A stretch of DNA of 64,000 nt, from the NCBI RefSeq assembly GCF_017873965.1, contig NZ_JAGGKT010000002.1, positions 124,001 through 188,000 of the forward strand, read 5' to 3'. The stretch comes from Ammoniphilus resinae. Its GTDB lineage: Bacteria; Bacillota; Bacilli; Aneurinibacillales; RAOX-1. Shown here one piece after another: positions 36,141-44,784 of the stretch. Numbering within the stretch: position 1 is the first letter of the stretch; each line of letters starts with the position of its first letter. Below the pieces are notes generated by a model. That model saw nothing but the letters and a program-made list of their open reading frames with translations, was not told where the DNA came from and made no database searches. The position numbers and the translations under genes were made by a program.

Positions 36141-38471
36141 ATGACAGATGTACCTTTAAATACGAACAAACCTAAAGCAAAATTCCCTTATGGGAAAATT
36201 ATCCTAGCAGTGCTGAAATACTCCTTGCTGATCCTCTGTATGTGTCTGATGTTTGGCGGAGGTGCGGCCATGGGGTTTATTGCCTCGCTGGTGAAAGATC
36301 AACCTTTGCTTTCCCAAGAGGAGACGCAAAACAAGATCTTTTCCAATTCACAAACCAGTTTTGCATACTTTAACCGGCAGAATTTGATTGGTCCCTTAAG
36401 AACGGAGGAAGACCGTCGGCTGGTTCAAATAGGGGATGTATCACCCGATTTGATCCATGCTATTATCGCGACGGAGGATCGCTATTTTTATGAACATCCA
36501 GGTGTAAATGTGAAGGGGCTTTCCAGAGCGGTGATGGAAACTTTGACAGGAAGCCCTGTACAAACTGGGGGGAGTTCACTGACCCAACAGTTAGTGAAAC
36601 AGACGATTCTCACACCGGAAGTTTCCCTCGAGCGGAAGGCCAAAGAAATTTTCCTAGCCCTGCGGATGGAACGCATGTTTTCCAAAGATCAAATTCTGCA
36701 GGCCTATATCAATAAAATGTACTTTGGTAAAAACGCGAATGGTGCAAACATTTACGGAGTGCAGGCGGCGGCAAAGGGAATCTTCGGGGTTTCTGCCAAG
36801 GACCTGAATATTGCCCAAGCAGCTTATATTGCCGGTATGCTGCAGGCTCCTTCACGCTATATTCCGTTTAATCCAGAAGGGTTAAAGGCAGGAAAGATCA
36901 GGCAACAGACGGTGCTTGATCGCATGCTCGAAAACGGCTTTATCACAGCCGATCAATACGAGGAAAATAAGGCTTATAACATCCAGGAGCATCTCAAAGC
37001 AGCAGACAAAGTCCGTGCTTACAATAAATATCCCTATCTAATGATGGAGATCGAAAATCAAGCGGCGCAAATTCTAGTGGAGCAAGAACTGCGAACGCGA
37101 AAAAACGTCACACCTGAAGAATATCAGGAACTCCTCGATTTTAAGCGAAAAGAAGTTTTGACCGGTGGGTATCACATCTACACAACGATAGACCAAAAGA
37201 TCTATGAGATGATGACGGGTATCGCGGAAGATCCAAAGAACTTTGCTCCTAATCAATCCTATACCGTTGATGGAAGGAAAATCGAAAATGCACCAGAGCA
37301 AATAGGGGCAACGCTCCTTGATAATAAAACCGGTGCGGTACTCGGGTTCATTGGTGGAAGGGATTTCCACCTTTCACAGTTGAATCATACCGCAGCGCCA
37401 AGACAACCTGGGTCCGCGATGAAGCCTTTGGCAGCCTATGCGCCTGCTTTTGAAATGGGACTGCTGCAGCCGGGTTCTGTGATTGAAGATTCGCGGATTG
37501 CCTTGGAGAATGGGCCGGGAAATCCGCCTTTTTATCCATCCAACTATGACAACCGGTTCCATGGTTTGATGTCGGCGCGGACGGCGTTGGAGAAATCCTA
37601 CAACATTCCAGCGATAAAAGCCTATTTGCAAGTTGGCATTCCCCAGGCGCTTGGGTTTGTGAAACAGATGGGAATTCGTACGATTGTCGAGCCTGAGGAT
37701 AATGCGCGGCGCAATGATTACCAGTCGAAAACCGCTGTGATCGGTGGGTTAACCCAAGGGGTAACCGTGGAAGAGATCACCAATGCCTACTCTGTTTTTG
37801 CTAACCAAGGGGTGTTCTTGGATAGTTTTATGATCCAAAAAATCACCAATTCAGCTAAGGAAACGATATATGAACATACGTTATCTCCGAAAAAAGTTTT
37901 CTCGGAGCAAACAGCTTATCTCATGAACGATATGATGAGAACCGTGGTGAAAAGTGGAACAGCTACCGGACTTAAAAATTACATTGGAAACGCGGATGTA
38001 GCGGGAAAAACAGGAACAACGAATTATGATTACGATTCCTGGTTTGTCGGATACACCCCAGAGATCTCCTTAGGAGTTTGGATCGGCTACGATATCCCGC
38101 ATACTCTGACTAAAGCAAAACCAGCAAGACCCATTCAAATTTGGGGTAAGTTGATGAATCAGCTTTATGCCATCGATTCCGGGAAATTTCCAAAAGACTC
38201 AAAGTTCACTGTTCCACCCGGAATTGTAACCGTTGAGATATGCAGCAAATCTGGGAAACTAGCGTCTAATGTATGCCGGAAGGAAGGGACCGCAGTCAAA
38301 GAGATCTTTAATGCCAAGTATGTACCAACCGAAGTAGACCGTTCGAAACCCATCGTCCCACCGGCAGCTGCTGAGAAGAAGAAACCGGAGGTGGAGAAGA
38401 AGAAGGAACAGAAGGAGCAGATAAAGGAACAAAAGAAAAAGAAAAAAGAAAAAGAGAAGAAAAAGAAATAG
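36141..38471 (+). CDS. Class A penicillin-binding protein (transglycosylase/transpeptidase)
   Basis: The 776-residue protein polymerises and cross-links peptidoglycan. It has a cytosolic tail, one membrane helix (residues ~18-50), a GT51 domain with ATEDRYFYEHPGV and GGSSLTQQLVKQ, and a transpeptidase domain with SAMK (catalytic Ser), SYN and KTGTT. The last ~45 residues are almost only Lys, Glu, Gln and Pro. The layout resembles B. subtilis PBP2c/PBP2d (PbpF/PbpG), usually sporulation-linked. The stop TAG (38469-38471) is the start of a dispersed palindrome. Confidence 0.92.
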   Translation: MTDVPLNTNKPKAKFPYGKIILAVLKYSLLILCMCLMFGGGAAMGFIASLVKDQPLLSQEETQNKIFSNSQTSFAYFNRQNLIGPLRTEEDRRLVQIGDVSPDLIHAIIATEDRYFYEHPGVNVKGLSRAVMETLTGSPVQTGGSSLTQQLVKQTILTPEVSLERKAKEIFLALRMERMFSKDQILQAYINKMYFGKNANGANIYGVQAAAKGIFGVSAKDLNIAQAAYIAGMLQAPSRYIPFNPEGLKAGKIRQQTVLDRMLENGFITADQYEENKAYNIQEHLKAADKVRAYNKYPYLMMEIENQAAQILVEQELRTRKNVTPEEYQELLDFKRKEVLTGGYHIYTTIDQKIYEMMTGIAEDPKNFAPNQSYTVDGRKIENAPEQIGATLLDNKTGAVLGFIGGRDFHLSQLNHTAAPRQPGSAMKPLAAYAPAFEMGLLQPGSVIEDSRIALENGPGNPPFYPSNYDNRFHGLMSARTALEKSYNIPAIKAYLQVGIPQALGFVKQMGIRTIVEPEDNARRNDYQSKTAVIGGLTQGVTVEEITNAYSVFANQGVFLDSFMIQKITNSAKETIYEHTLSPKKVFSEQTAYLMNDMMRTVVKSGTATGLKNYIGNADVAGKTGTTNYDYDSWFVGYTPEISLGVWIGYDIPHTLTKAKPARPIQIWGKLMNQLYAIDSGKFPKDSKFTVPPGIVTVEICSKSGKLASNVCRKEGTAVKEIFNAKYVPTEVDRSKPIVPPAAAEKKKPEVEKKKEQKEQIKEQKKKKKEKEKKKK

Positions 38472-38540
38472 CGGAAAACAATCCGCTATTTCACTTGTTT
38501 AGAGTGGATTTCGGTCGAATAACGAAATCTTTTTCGTTAT
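38467..38540. repeat. Two dispersed palindromes (38.5 kb)
   Basis: Copies at 38467-38491 (arms AAATAGCGGA / TCCGCTATTT, including the PBP stop codon) and a diverged copy at 38518-38540 (AATAACGAAA / TTTCGTTAT). Confidence 0.8.
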
Positions 38541-38632
38541 CCTCCTCTGATCCTTAGTTTTATCGGGTATTCACCCCATTTTTTGTTAATAATAGTACAG
38601 TACTATAAAACATTTTATAAGGGTGAGCAAGG

Positions 38633-39049
38633 ATGATACAATTCGACTCAGAAATTCAAGGGAAAAAGACCAACTTTGGTCTTGCTCGTGAAAAATTCTA
38701 TTCTGCCGGGTGCGAATTCAGTGACAGCTTTGATTATGATGAAGGCAGCTTTGACTCTATTTTATGGCGAGAAGCCGGGGAAACCATCTATTTAAGAGTC
38801 CCTTTTAATGTGATAGATGGGGCTTTGGATGAAGCCGACACCATGATCGAGTTTAAAACTCCTTATGTAATTAAGCATGTCGTAAATACTGGATTGGACA
38901 CGGATGGGAGTTCCTTAATGACTGCGATTGGGCTTAGCCAGTTTCAAGATCCTTTAGATCGAGACGGGCATATAAGGGATAAAAGCAGATGGGTAAAGGC
39001 TGGGGAAGAGAAGATCGAAGAAGCAATATCTGGTCAATGGCTGCACTAA
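38633..39049 (+). CDS. YugN-like family protein
   Basis: The 138-residue soluble protein matches the YugN-like family as I recall it (FDSEIQGKKTNFGLAREKF, SFDYDEGSFDSILW, YLRVPFNVIDGALDEADTMIEFKTPYVIKH). The structure is alpha/beta and no function is established. AAGGGTGAGC precedes the ATG. Seems monocistronic, followed by a palindrome cluster. Confidence 0.75.
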   Translation: MIQFDSEIQGKKTNFGLAREKFYSAGCEFSDSFDYDEGSFDSILWREAGETIYLRVPFNVIDGALDEADTMIEFKTPYVIKHVVNTGLDTDGSSLMTAIGLSQFQDPLDRDGHIRDKSRWVKAGEEKIEEAISGQWLH

Positions 39050-39062
39050 GGTTTACCGGAAA

Positions 39063-39252
39063 AATAGACGGACTATTTCCGACTAATTCCGAAAATCAAT
39101 AGAAAAACACTTGAATAAGCGGACATTTTCCGTCTATTAATCAAAAAACAGTCTAAAAGTAGGAGTTTTCTTTGATTAACCGGAAAATTTCCGCTTATTT
39201 CACCTTAAATAAGGCTCATTTTAAAAATAAGCGGAAATCTCCGCTTATTTTT
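39063..39252. repeat. Cluster of dispersed palindromes (39.1 kb)
   Basis: Copies at 39114-39139, 39175-39200 and 39223-39252, plus a diverged one at 39063-39087 whose left arm (AATAGACGGA) is complementary to the right arm of the copy at 39114. The copy at 39223-39252 carries the stop codon of the minus-strand gbsR-type gene and has T5 on the plus strand, so it could terminate from the left. Confidence 0.8.
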
Positions 39253-39823
39253 CTACCCTTTGATTTGCCGAGACTGCTACGACTTCCATATCCTCTGTTT
39301 TCGGCACATGGTTAAAAACCTCTTGGGATTCAAAGTACTCAACCAAGCGGCTCAGCCAATTATAGAAGTTTAATGAATGGGTGCTGTCGTCAAAATACTC
39401 CTTGGCTTTTTCTCTTGTTTGTTCATCGGACTGGGCGTCATCCATGATTTCTTTTAACTCCTTGCGAACCTTTTGCAGGAACACACGATTCATGCTGATC
39501 CCTTTGTGCCAATTGGAACTGAATAAGCTAATAAAGGTTTGATAATAATCCTGTTCCACATCATATAGATCTTTCCGCAAGCCTTTTTCATATACTTTTT
39601 CGGCGAGTTTGTGATCCATTAACTCCCGAACAGCTTGACTCATTCTTGTTTTGCTCATGCCCACCGTTTCGCTCATATCATCCAAGGTCATCGGTTTTCG
39701 GTGATAGTACATCGCTCCCATCAGTCTTCCTACCGTTTCCGGGACGCCATAAAGTCTCATATTCGTGGCAATTTGCTCAATAATGCGATGATGGATATTT
39801 TCCAATCGCTCCTGGTTAGTCAA
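39245..39823 (-). CDS. GbsR/OpcR-family transcriptional repressor
   Basis: The 192-residue protein is a MarR-like winged-helix regulator of the GbsR family (RLYGVPETVGRLMGAMYYHR..., MTLDDMSETVGMSKTRMSQAVREL). In Bacillus, GbsR and OpcR repress glycine-betaine synthesis and osmoprotectant import genes. It is divergent from an opuC operon, an arrangement known for OpcR. TTG start at 39823 follows GGAGGAG at 11 bases. The stop codon lies within a dispersed palindrome. Both promoters carry the 12-base element TATACACTTTAT, its probable operator. Confidence 0.87.
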   Translation of the reverse strand: MTNQERLENIHHRIIEQIATNMRLYGVPETVGRLMGAMYYHRKPMTLDDMSETVGMSKTRMSQAVRELMDHKLAEKVYEKGLRKDLYDVEQDYYQTFISLFSSNWHKGISMNRVFLQKVRKELKEIMDDAQSDEQTREKAKEYFDDSTHSLNFYNWLSRLVEYFESQEVFNHVPKTEDMEVVAVSANQRVEK

Positions 39824-39857
39824 TTTCGTAGCAACTCCTCCAACTTAAAAAGTCATA

Positions 39858-39869
39858 TATACACTTTAT
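39858..39869 (-). promoter_or_regulatory. Candidate GbsR operator, gbsR side
   Basis: TATACACTTTAT lies about 35 bases before the gbsR-type start, near a TATAAT on the minus strand (39878-39883). Its exact reverse complement is at 39981-39992 in the opuC promoter. Confidence 0.5.
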
Positions 39870-39955
39870 CATGACTTATTATAAATGCAAAAAAAGTTTA
39901 GATAAGGATTTGGGAGGATTCAAGAGGATTTATAAGCATCCGCTATGTAAACGTT

Positions 39956-39973
39956 GTAAACTTTTAAGTTTAC
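39956..39973. promoter_or_regulatory. GTAAACTT-TT-AAGTTTAC palindrome
   Basis: Two 8-base arms around TT lie in the middle of the gbsR-opuC intergenic region. It may be a second operator. A cre-like TGTAAACGTTGTAA overlaps its left side at 39946-39959. Confidence 0.45.
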
Positions 39974-39980
39974 GTAATTT

Positions 39981-39992
39981 ATAAAGTGTATA
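39981..39992 (+). promoter_or_regulatory. Candidate GbsR operator, opuC side
   Basis: ATAAAGTGTATA is the exact inverted copy of the element at 39858-39869 and lies about 16 bases upstream of the presumed opuC -35. Confidence 0.5.
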
Positions 39993-40007
39993 ACGTTTAT
40001 ATGACGT

Positions 40008-40037
40008 TTGTCGGATGGAAACGAAAACCAGTATAAT
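40008..40037 (+). promoter_or_regulatory. opuC promoter candidate
   Basis: TTGTCG and TATAAT with an 18-base spacer, about 80 bases before opuCA. Confidence 0.5.
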
Positions 40038-40117
40038 TAATTATGTTATTTTTAATTCATTCGAAAAACGAAACAATATCTAATTTTCCTATTATAAGAA
40101 AAGGCGGGAAGTGACTA

Positions 40118-41251
40118 ATGATTCGTTTAGAAGGAGTGCAAAAGGTCTATGAAGACGGGTTTAAGGCACTAAAAAACATTAACATTGAATTTAAAAGGGG
40201 TGAAATTAGTGTGTTGATTGGTCCCAGCGGATGTGGGAAAACAACCACGATGAAGTTGTTAAATCGGCTGATTGAACACACAGAGGGAAAGGTTTTGATC
40301 GATGGGAAGGATATCAGTACGATTGATCCGATTGATCTGCGTCGAAGCATCGGCTATGTCATTCAGCACATAGGGCTATTCCCACATATGTCTATTAAAG
40401 AAAATGTGGCAGCGGTCCCAAAACTGTTGAAATGGGATACTGAACGCATCGAAAAACGGGTAACTGAGTTGCTTAATATGGTCGGTCTAGATCCTGACAC
40501 ATACAAAGACCGCCGACCCTCTGAATTAAGTGGTGGTCAACAGCAACGCGTTGGAGTCATTCGTGCTTTGGCAGCTGAACCGTCCATTATTTTAATGGAT
40601 GAGCCATTTAGTGCGCTCGATCCGATTAGTCGAGAACAGCTTCAAGATGAACTAGTCCGGCTGCAGAAAGAGATCCAGAAGACGATTATCTTTGTGACAC
40701 ATGACATGGATGAGGCGATTAAGATTGCCGATCAGATTATTCTTATGAAAGATGGGGAAGTTGTCCAGCAGGGCACACCGGTTCAAATCTTGCAAAATCC
40801 GGCCAATGAATTTGTCGAAGAGTTTATTGGAAAGGAGCGCTTGCAGAAATACCGTTCGATGCCCACGGTAGAAGAATTTATGGAGAAGAGATCTGCCATC
40901 GTATCTCCTGATATGCCCCTGCCAAAAGCAATGAAGCAGATGGAGGAGCATCATCTAGACACTATGATCGTAGTGGATGGCTACAGACAAGTCAAAGGTC
41001 AACTATCTATTTTTCAAATGTTTAATAACAATGATGCAAATAAGCTCGTTGTCGATGTGATGAAACCTGTGAAATATCGAGTTCAAACCGGGACACCGCT
41101 CGAAGATGCACTAACTCTCATGAGCCAGCACGACGTCCATGCTTTGCCGGTCATCGACAAGAAGCTTGGTTGCCTTGGGCTAATCACAAAAAATCGAATG
41201 ATTGAGGGAATGGCCAGGATCTATTCGATGCCAAGAAAAGAGGGAGCGTAG
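40118..41251 (+). CDS. opuCA: Osmoprotectant ABC transporter ATP-binding protein
   Basis: The 377-residue ATPase energises glycine betaine/carnitine/choline import. Walker A GPSGCGKTTT (residues ~35-44), Q-loop IQHIGLFPHM, signature LSGGQQQR, Walker B IILMDEP and H-loop VTHD are present. Residues ~255-370 form two CBS domains, which in OpuA/OpuC sense ionic strength or c-di-AMP. GGCGGGAAGTG precedes the ATG. It opens a four-gene operon whose order (ATPase, permease, lipoprotein, permease) is that of opuB/opuC. Confidence 0.92.
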   Translation: MIRLEGVQKVYEDGFKALKNINIEFKRGEISVLIGPSGCGKTTTMKLLNRLIEHTEGKVLIDGKDISTIDPIDLRRSIGYVIQHIGLFPHMSIKENVAAVPKLLKWDTERIEKRVTELLNMVGLDPDTYKDRRPSELSGGQQQRVGVIRALAAEPSIILMDEPFSALDPISREQLQDELVRLQKEIQKTIIFVTHDMDEAIKIADQIILMKDGEVVQQGTPVQILQNPANEFVEEFIGKERLQKYRSMPTVEEFMEKRSAIVSPDMPLPKAMKQMEEHHLDTMIVVDGYRQVKGQLSIFQMFNNNDANKLVVDVMKPVKYRVQTGTPLEDALTLMSQHDVHALPVIDKKLGCLGLITKNRMIEGMARIYSMPRKEGA

Positions 41252-41893
41252 ATGGAATGGATAACAGACTACTTCCAGTTCCTCGCAGAGCGCTATCCTG
41301 ACATTTTGAAATATACGGTAGAACATCTTCTTATGTCGATAGGTTCTGTGGTTTTAGGAATTGTGATCGCGATTCCACTGGGAATCTACTTATCGAAAAC
41401 AGAGAAGAAGCTAGTAAATAGTTTTGCATTTACTATAGTCAATGTATTTCAAACGATTCCGACCATCGCCTTGCTTGCGATTATGATACCGTTCCTGGGG
41501 ATTGGGTTGAAACCAGCAATGACTGCCTTGTTTTTATATTCGTTGCTACCCCTTCTCCGGAACACGTACACAGGGATTAAGTCCGTTGATCCGAAAATCA
41601 TCGAGGCTGCACGAGGGATGGGTTATAACTCATTGCAGCAACTATTCCGAGTAGAATTACCACTGGCTTTCCCTTATATAATCTCCGGAATTCGCGTCAC
41701 TACGGTTTATATTATTAGCTGGACAACGCTTGCCGCCGTGATTGGGGCAGGTGGATTAGGCGGATTGATTTTGTCCGGGCTTGGCTTTAATAGCAAACCA
41801 CTAATTTTTACTGGGACAATCATGGCGATCGTGATTGCCGTCCTTGCTGATCATCTGATTGGAAGAGTTGAAAAAAGATTATCTTACAAATAA
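41252..41893 (+). CDS. opuCB: Osmoprotectant ABC transporter permease
   Basis: The 213-residue membrane protein has about five or six helices and the binding-protein-dependent permease motif (EAARGMGYNSLQQLFRVELPLAFP). Its ATG follows the opuCA stop without a gap, indicating coupling. It pairs with the second permease at 42855, with which it shares length and layout. Confidence 0.9.
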   Translation: MEWITDYFQFLAERYPDILKYTVEHLLMSIGSVVLGIVIAIPLGIYLSKTEKKLVNSFAFTIVNVFQTIPTIALLAIMIPFLGIGLKPAMTALFLYSLLPLLRNTYTGIKSVDPKIIEAARGMGYNSLQQLFRVELPLAFPYIISGIRVTTVYIISWTTLAAVIGAGGLGGLILSGLGFNSKPLIFTGTIMAIVIAVLADHLIGRVEKRLSYK

Positions 41894-41926
41894 AAGATTG
41901 CACATAAATAGAGGAGTGTTTCAAAT

Positions 41927-42829
41927 ATGAAGAAGAAATTAATATTAGGTTCCATTTTATCAGCGGCAATGTTAGTAACCAGCGCCTGTGGCGGGGGTGG
42001 TTCTGATGAAATAACGATTGGTGCTCAAACTTATACAGACCCAAAAATCATAGCCCATATGGTGGAAGCATTGGTAGAGGAACAAACGGACCATGAGGTG
42101 AAAATTATCAAGGATATTTCCGCAAGTCCGCAAATTATCTCGGCGATGGAACAGGGAGAAATACAGATTGCTACTTTATACTCAGGGGAAGTTTACAATA
42201 ACCATTTTGGCAAAGATGAGGTTGAATTTACAACAGATCCACAGAAAACCTTAGAACAAGCCCAGAAATTGTTTAATGAAAAATATGACTTTACCTGGTT
42301 TGATTCTTTAGGATTCCAAAATAAATATACGATTGCCATCAAACGCGATTTCGCTGAAAAGAACAACATTACCAAGATGTCAGACCTTGCACCCTTTGCT
42401 GATCAACTTCGTTTAGGAACGGACAGCACATGGTTGGAGCGTCCAAACGATGGATACCGAGCCTTTTCCAAGCATTATGGATTTGAGTTTAAGGATCCCA
42501 AAGGGATGGAAGTTCAGTTAATGTACACAGGGGTTGAAAACAACGAGTTGGATGTCGTCACTGCGTATTCCGTTGATCCTCAAATCATTCAATTGGATCT
42601 AAAAATGCTAGAAGATGATAAAGCCTTTTTCCCACCATTCAGTGCCAGCCTTGTCGCGAGAAATGACATGTTGGAAGAATATCCAGATGTGAAGAAGATT
42701 ATAGAATCTCTAACGGATACAATTGATGAAGAAACCATGACGAAATTAATCTACGAAGTTGACATTAACAAGCGAGATGAAAAAGAAGTTGCCTTGGAAT
42801 ACTTGAAGGAACAAGGGTTATTGAAGTAA
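41927..42829 (+). CDS. opuCC: Osmoprotectant-binding lipoprotein
   Basis: The 300-residue protein has a lipoprotein signal (LVTSACGGG, Cys at ~21) and an OpuAC-type binding domain (ITIGAQTYTDPKIIAHMVEALV). In the family a small aromatic cage binds the trimethylammonium head of betaine or carnitine. It sits between the two permease genes as in opuC. GAGGAGTG precedes the ATG. Whether the specificity is broad (OpuC) or choline-only (OpuB) is not readable here. Confidence 0.92.
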   Translation: MKKKLILGSILSAAMLVTSACGGGGSDEITIGAQTYTDPKIIAHMVEALVEEQTDHEVKIIKDISASPQIISAMEQGEIQIATLYSGEVYNNHFGKDEVEFTTDPQKTLEQAQKLFNEKYDFTWFDSLGFQNKYTIAIKRDFAEKNNITKMSDLAPFADQLRLGTDSTWLERPNDGYRAFSKHYGFEFKDPKGMEVQLMYTGVENNELDVVTAYSVDPQIIQLDLKMLEDDKAFFPPFSASLVARNDMLEEYPDVKKIIESLTDTIDEETMTKLIYEVDINKRDEKEVALEYLKEQGLLK

Positions 42830-42854
42830 ATCTAACAAAATAAGGTGTGAGACC

Positions 42855-43496
42855 ATGGAATTTATGACAGAATTGCTAAGTTATATGGCGAACCATTGGG
42901 ATCATTTATTGGAATTAACGCTCGATCATCTTCTCATGGTTGTTTATGGAATCTTAATGGCATTAGCTGTGGGGGTTCCCCTAGGAGTGATTTGCGCGAA
43001 GAATGAACGATTTGCCCCGGTCATTTTATCCACGGCGAATATCATTCAAATTATCCCGAGTTTGGCTTTGTTGTCAATTCTAATGCTTTACTTTGGGCTT
43101 GGCTTTACCACGGTTGTCTTTGGATTGTTCCTCTATTCCTTGCTCCCGATTATTCGCAATACCTATGTGGGACTAAAAGAAGTGGATCCCCATCTGTTAG
43201 AAGCAGGAAAAGGGATGGGCATGACCCCCTTGCAGCTCTTAACCAAAGTACAAATCCCTTTATCTTTACCGTTTTTGATGGCCGGTTTTCGCGTGGCGGC
43301 GGTAATTGCTATTGGTGTGGCAACCATTGCACCCTATATCGGAGGCGATGGCTTGGGAAGAGAAATCGTTGCCGGTATCAATGGTCGGTCAGAAATTGAA
43401 ATCTATGCGGGGGCAATTCCAGCTGCATTGTTAGCCATCCTCGCGGATTTTCTCCTCGGTATGCTGGAGAAGAGATTAAAAAGATTGACAGCCTAA
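42855..43496 (+). CDS. opuCD: Osmoprotectant ABC transporter permease
   Basis: The 213-residue membrane protein is the second permease of the importer (LEAGKGMGMTPLQLLTKVQIPLSLP motif region near residue 120). AAGGTGTGAG precedes the ATG. It ends the operon; a hairpin follows. Confidence 0.9.
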   Translation: MEFMTELLSYMANHWDHLLELTLDHLLMVVYGILMALAVGVPLGVICAKNERFAPVILSTANIIQIIPSLALLSILMLYFGLGFTTVVFGLFLYSLLPIIRNTYVGLKEVDPHLLEAGKGMGMTPLQLLTKVQIPLSLPFLMAGFRVAAVIAIGVATIAPYIGGDGLGREIVAGINGRSEIEIYAGAIPAALLAILADFLLGMLEKRLKRLTA

Positions 43497-43502
43497 AGAA
43501 AG

Positions 43503-43533
43503 AAGGGTCAGACCTGAGAAGGTCCGACCCTTT
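43503..43533 (+). terminator. Terminator-like hairpin after opuCD
   Basis: AAGGGTCAGACCT pairs with AGGTCCGACCCTT around GAGA. The T-tail is short, so read-through into the peptidase gene is possible. Each arm itself contains a GGTCNGACC palindrome. Confidence 0.6.
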
Positions 43534-43559
43534 AGCGTTGAAAGGAGAGGAGAACGTTG

Positions 43560-44744
43560 ATGTTAGAAAATCTATTTGAGCGTTTAGAAGAAATTTTTCC
43601 GGAGATGGTCCGCATTCGCAGAGAACTGCATATGAATCCTGAACTGTCTTTTCAAGAAGAGAAAACACCTGCATTTATTGCTGCATACCAGCGCGAGTTA
43701 GGCCTCGAAGTTAAGACAGGCGTAGGTGGAAACGGTGTGGTAGCGAAACTAGCTGGCGGAAAGCCCGGAAAAACGATTGCCTTCCGTGCCGATTTTGACG
43801 CGCTTCCGATCGAAGAAGCGAACGATGTTCCTTATCGCTCGAAGGTTCCAGGTGTGATGCATGCTTGTGGGCACGATGCACACACGGCGATTGCTTTAGG
43901 ACTGTCCAAAGCCTTGGTAGGAATGAAGGATCAGCTTGAAGGAAACGTGGTGTTCATTCACCAGCATGCGGAGGAATTAAATCCCGGCGGGGCAAAGGCG
44001 ATGATTGAAGATGGTTGCCTTGAGGGCGTCGATTGCATCTATGCGCTGCATATGGAAAATTATTTTCCGATTGGAAAAGTGATTTATAGCAATGATTATA
44101 TTTTAGCGGCTTCCGATGAATTTGAGATTGAAGTGATCGGTCGTGGAGGACATGGTGCCTTTCCGCACGATACCATAGATCCGATCATTATCGCGTCTCA
44201 GTTAGTTTGCAATTTACAGCAAATCGTCAGCCGACGAGTAGATCCTTTGCATTCTGCGGTTTTGTCGGTGGGCTCCTTTCACTCCGGAAAGGCCCATAAT
44301 GTGATCCCCGATCGAGCGGTTTTGAAAGGGACGGTTCGTACGTTTGATCGAGAGGTAAGAGTCCTGATGCAAAAAGAGCTGGAACGCATCACTTCCCATA
44401 CCTGTCAGGCGGCAGGGGCAAAATATGAATTCCATTATGAGTGGGGCTATCCGGCAACCAAAAACCACCTGGCAGAAACCCAGCTTTTAGTGGAGGCTGT
44501 GGCAGATGTCGTTTCGCCGGAGGACATTGTAGCGATTCCACCGAATATGGGCGGCGAGGACTTCTCTTATTTTCTTGAGAAGGTACCTGGATCCTACTTT
44601 TTCATCGGTTCGGCCAATGAGGAAAAGGGATTGATCTATCCTTACCATCATCCGAAATTTGATATCGATGAGCAGGCGTTGTTGATTGGCGCGAAAACAT
44701 ACGCAGCAGTGGCGATGAAGTATCAAACGAAAAACCCCCGATAG
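43560..44744 (+). CDS. M20-family amidohydrolase
   Basis: The 394-residue zinc hydrolase belongs to peptidase family M20D (YxeP/HipO/AmhX group), cleaving N-acyl amino acids or related amides. Metal-ligand motifs are HACGHDAH and QHAEELNPGGAK, with GGHGAFPH in the dimerisation domain and GGEDF near the end. A TTG one codon earlier is rejected since the ATG at 43560 has better spacing to GAGGAG. Its location after opuC might hint at release of a compatible solute from a conjugate, but this is weak. Substrate unknown. Confidence 0.87.
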   Translation: MLENLFERLEEIFPEMVRIRRELHMNPELSFQEEKTPAFIAAYQRELGLEVKTGVGGNGVVAKLAGGKPGKTIAFRADFDALPIEEANDVPYRSKVPGVMHACGHDAHTAIALGLSKALVGMKDQLEGNVVFIHQHAEELNPGGAKAMIEDGCLEGVDCIYALHMENYFPIGKVIYSNDYILAASDEFEIEVIGRGGHGAFPHDTIDPIIIASQLVCNLQQIVSRRVDPLHSAVLSVGSFHSGKAHNVIPDRAVLKGTVRTFDREVRVLMQKELERITSHTCQAAGAKYEFHYEWGYPATKNHLAETQLLVEAVADVVSPEDIVAIPPNMGGEDFSYFLEKVPGSYFFIGSANEEKGLIYPYHHPKFDIDEQALLIGAKTYAAVAMKYQTKNPR

Positions 44745-44762
44745 AGGCTCGGGGGTTTTTCG
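44731..44762. terminator. Terminator overlapping the end of the M20 gene
   Basis: AAAACCCCCGA and TCGGGGGTTTTT form a strong stem that includes the stop codon in its loop. It can work in both directions between convergent genes. Confidence 0.9.
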
Positions 44763-44784
44763 TTTGGGTAAAGCAACGCGTATC

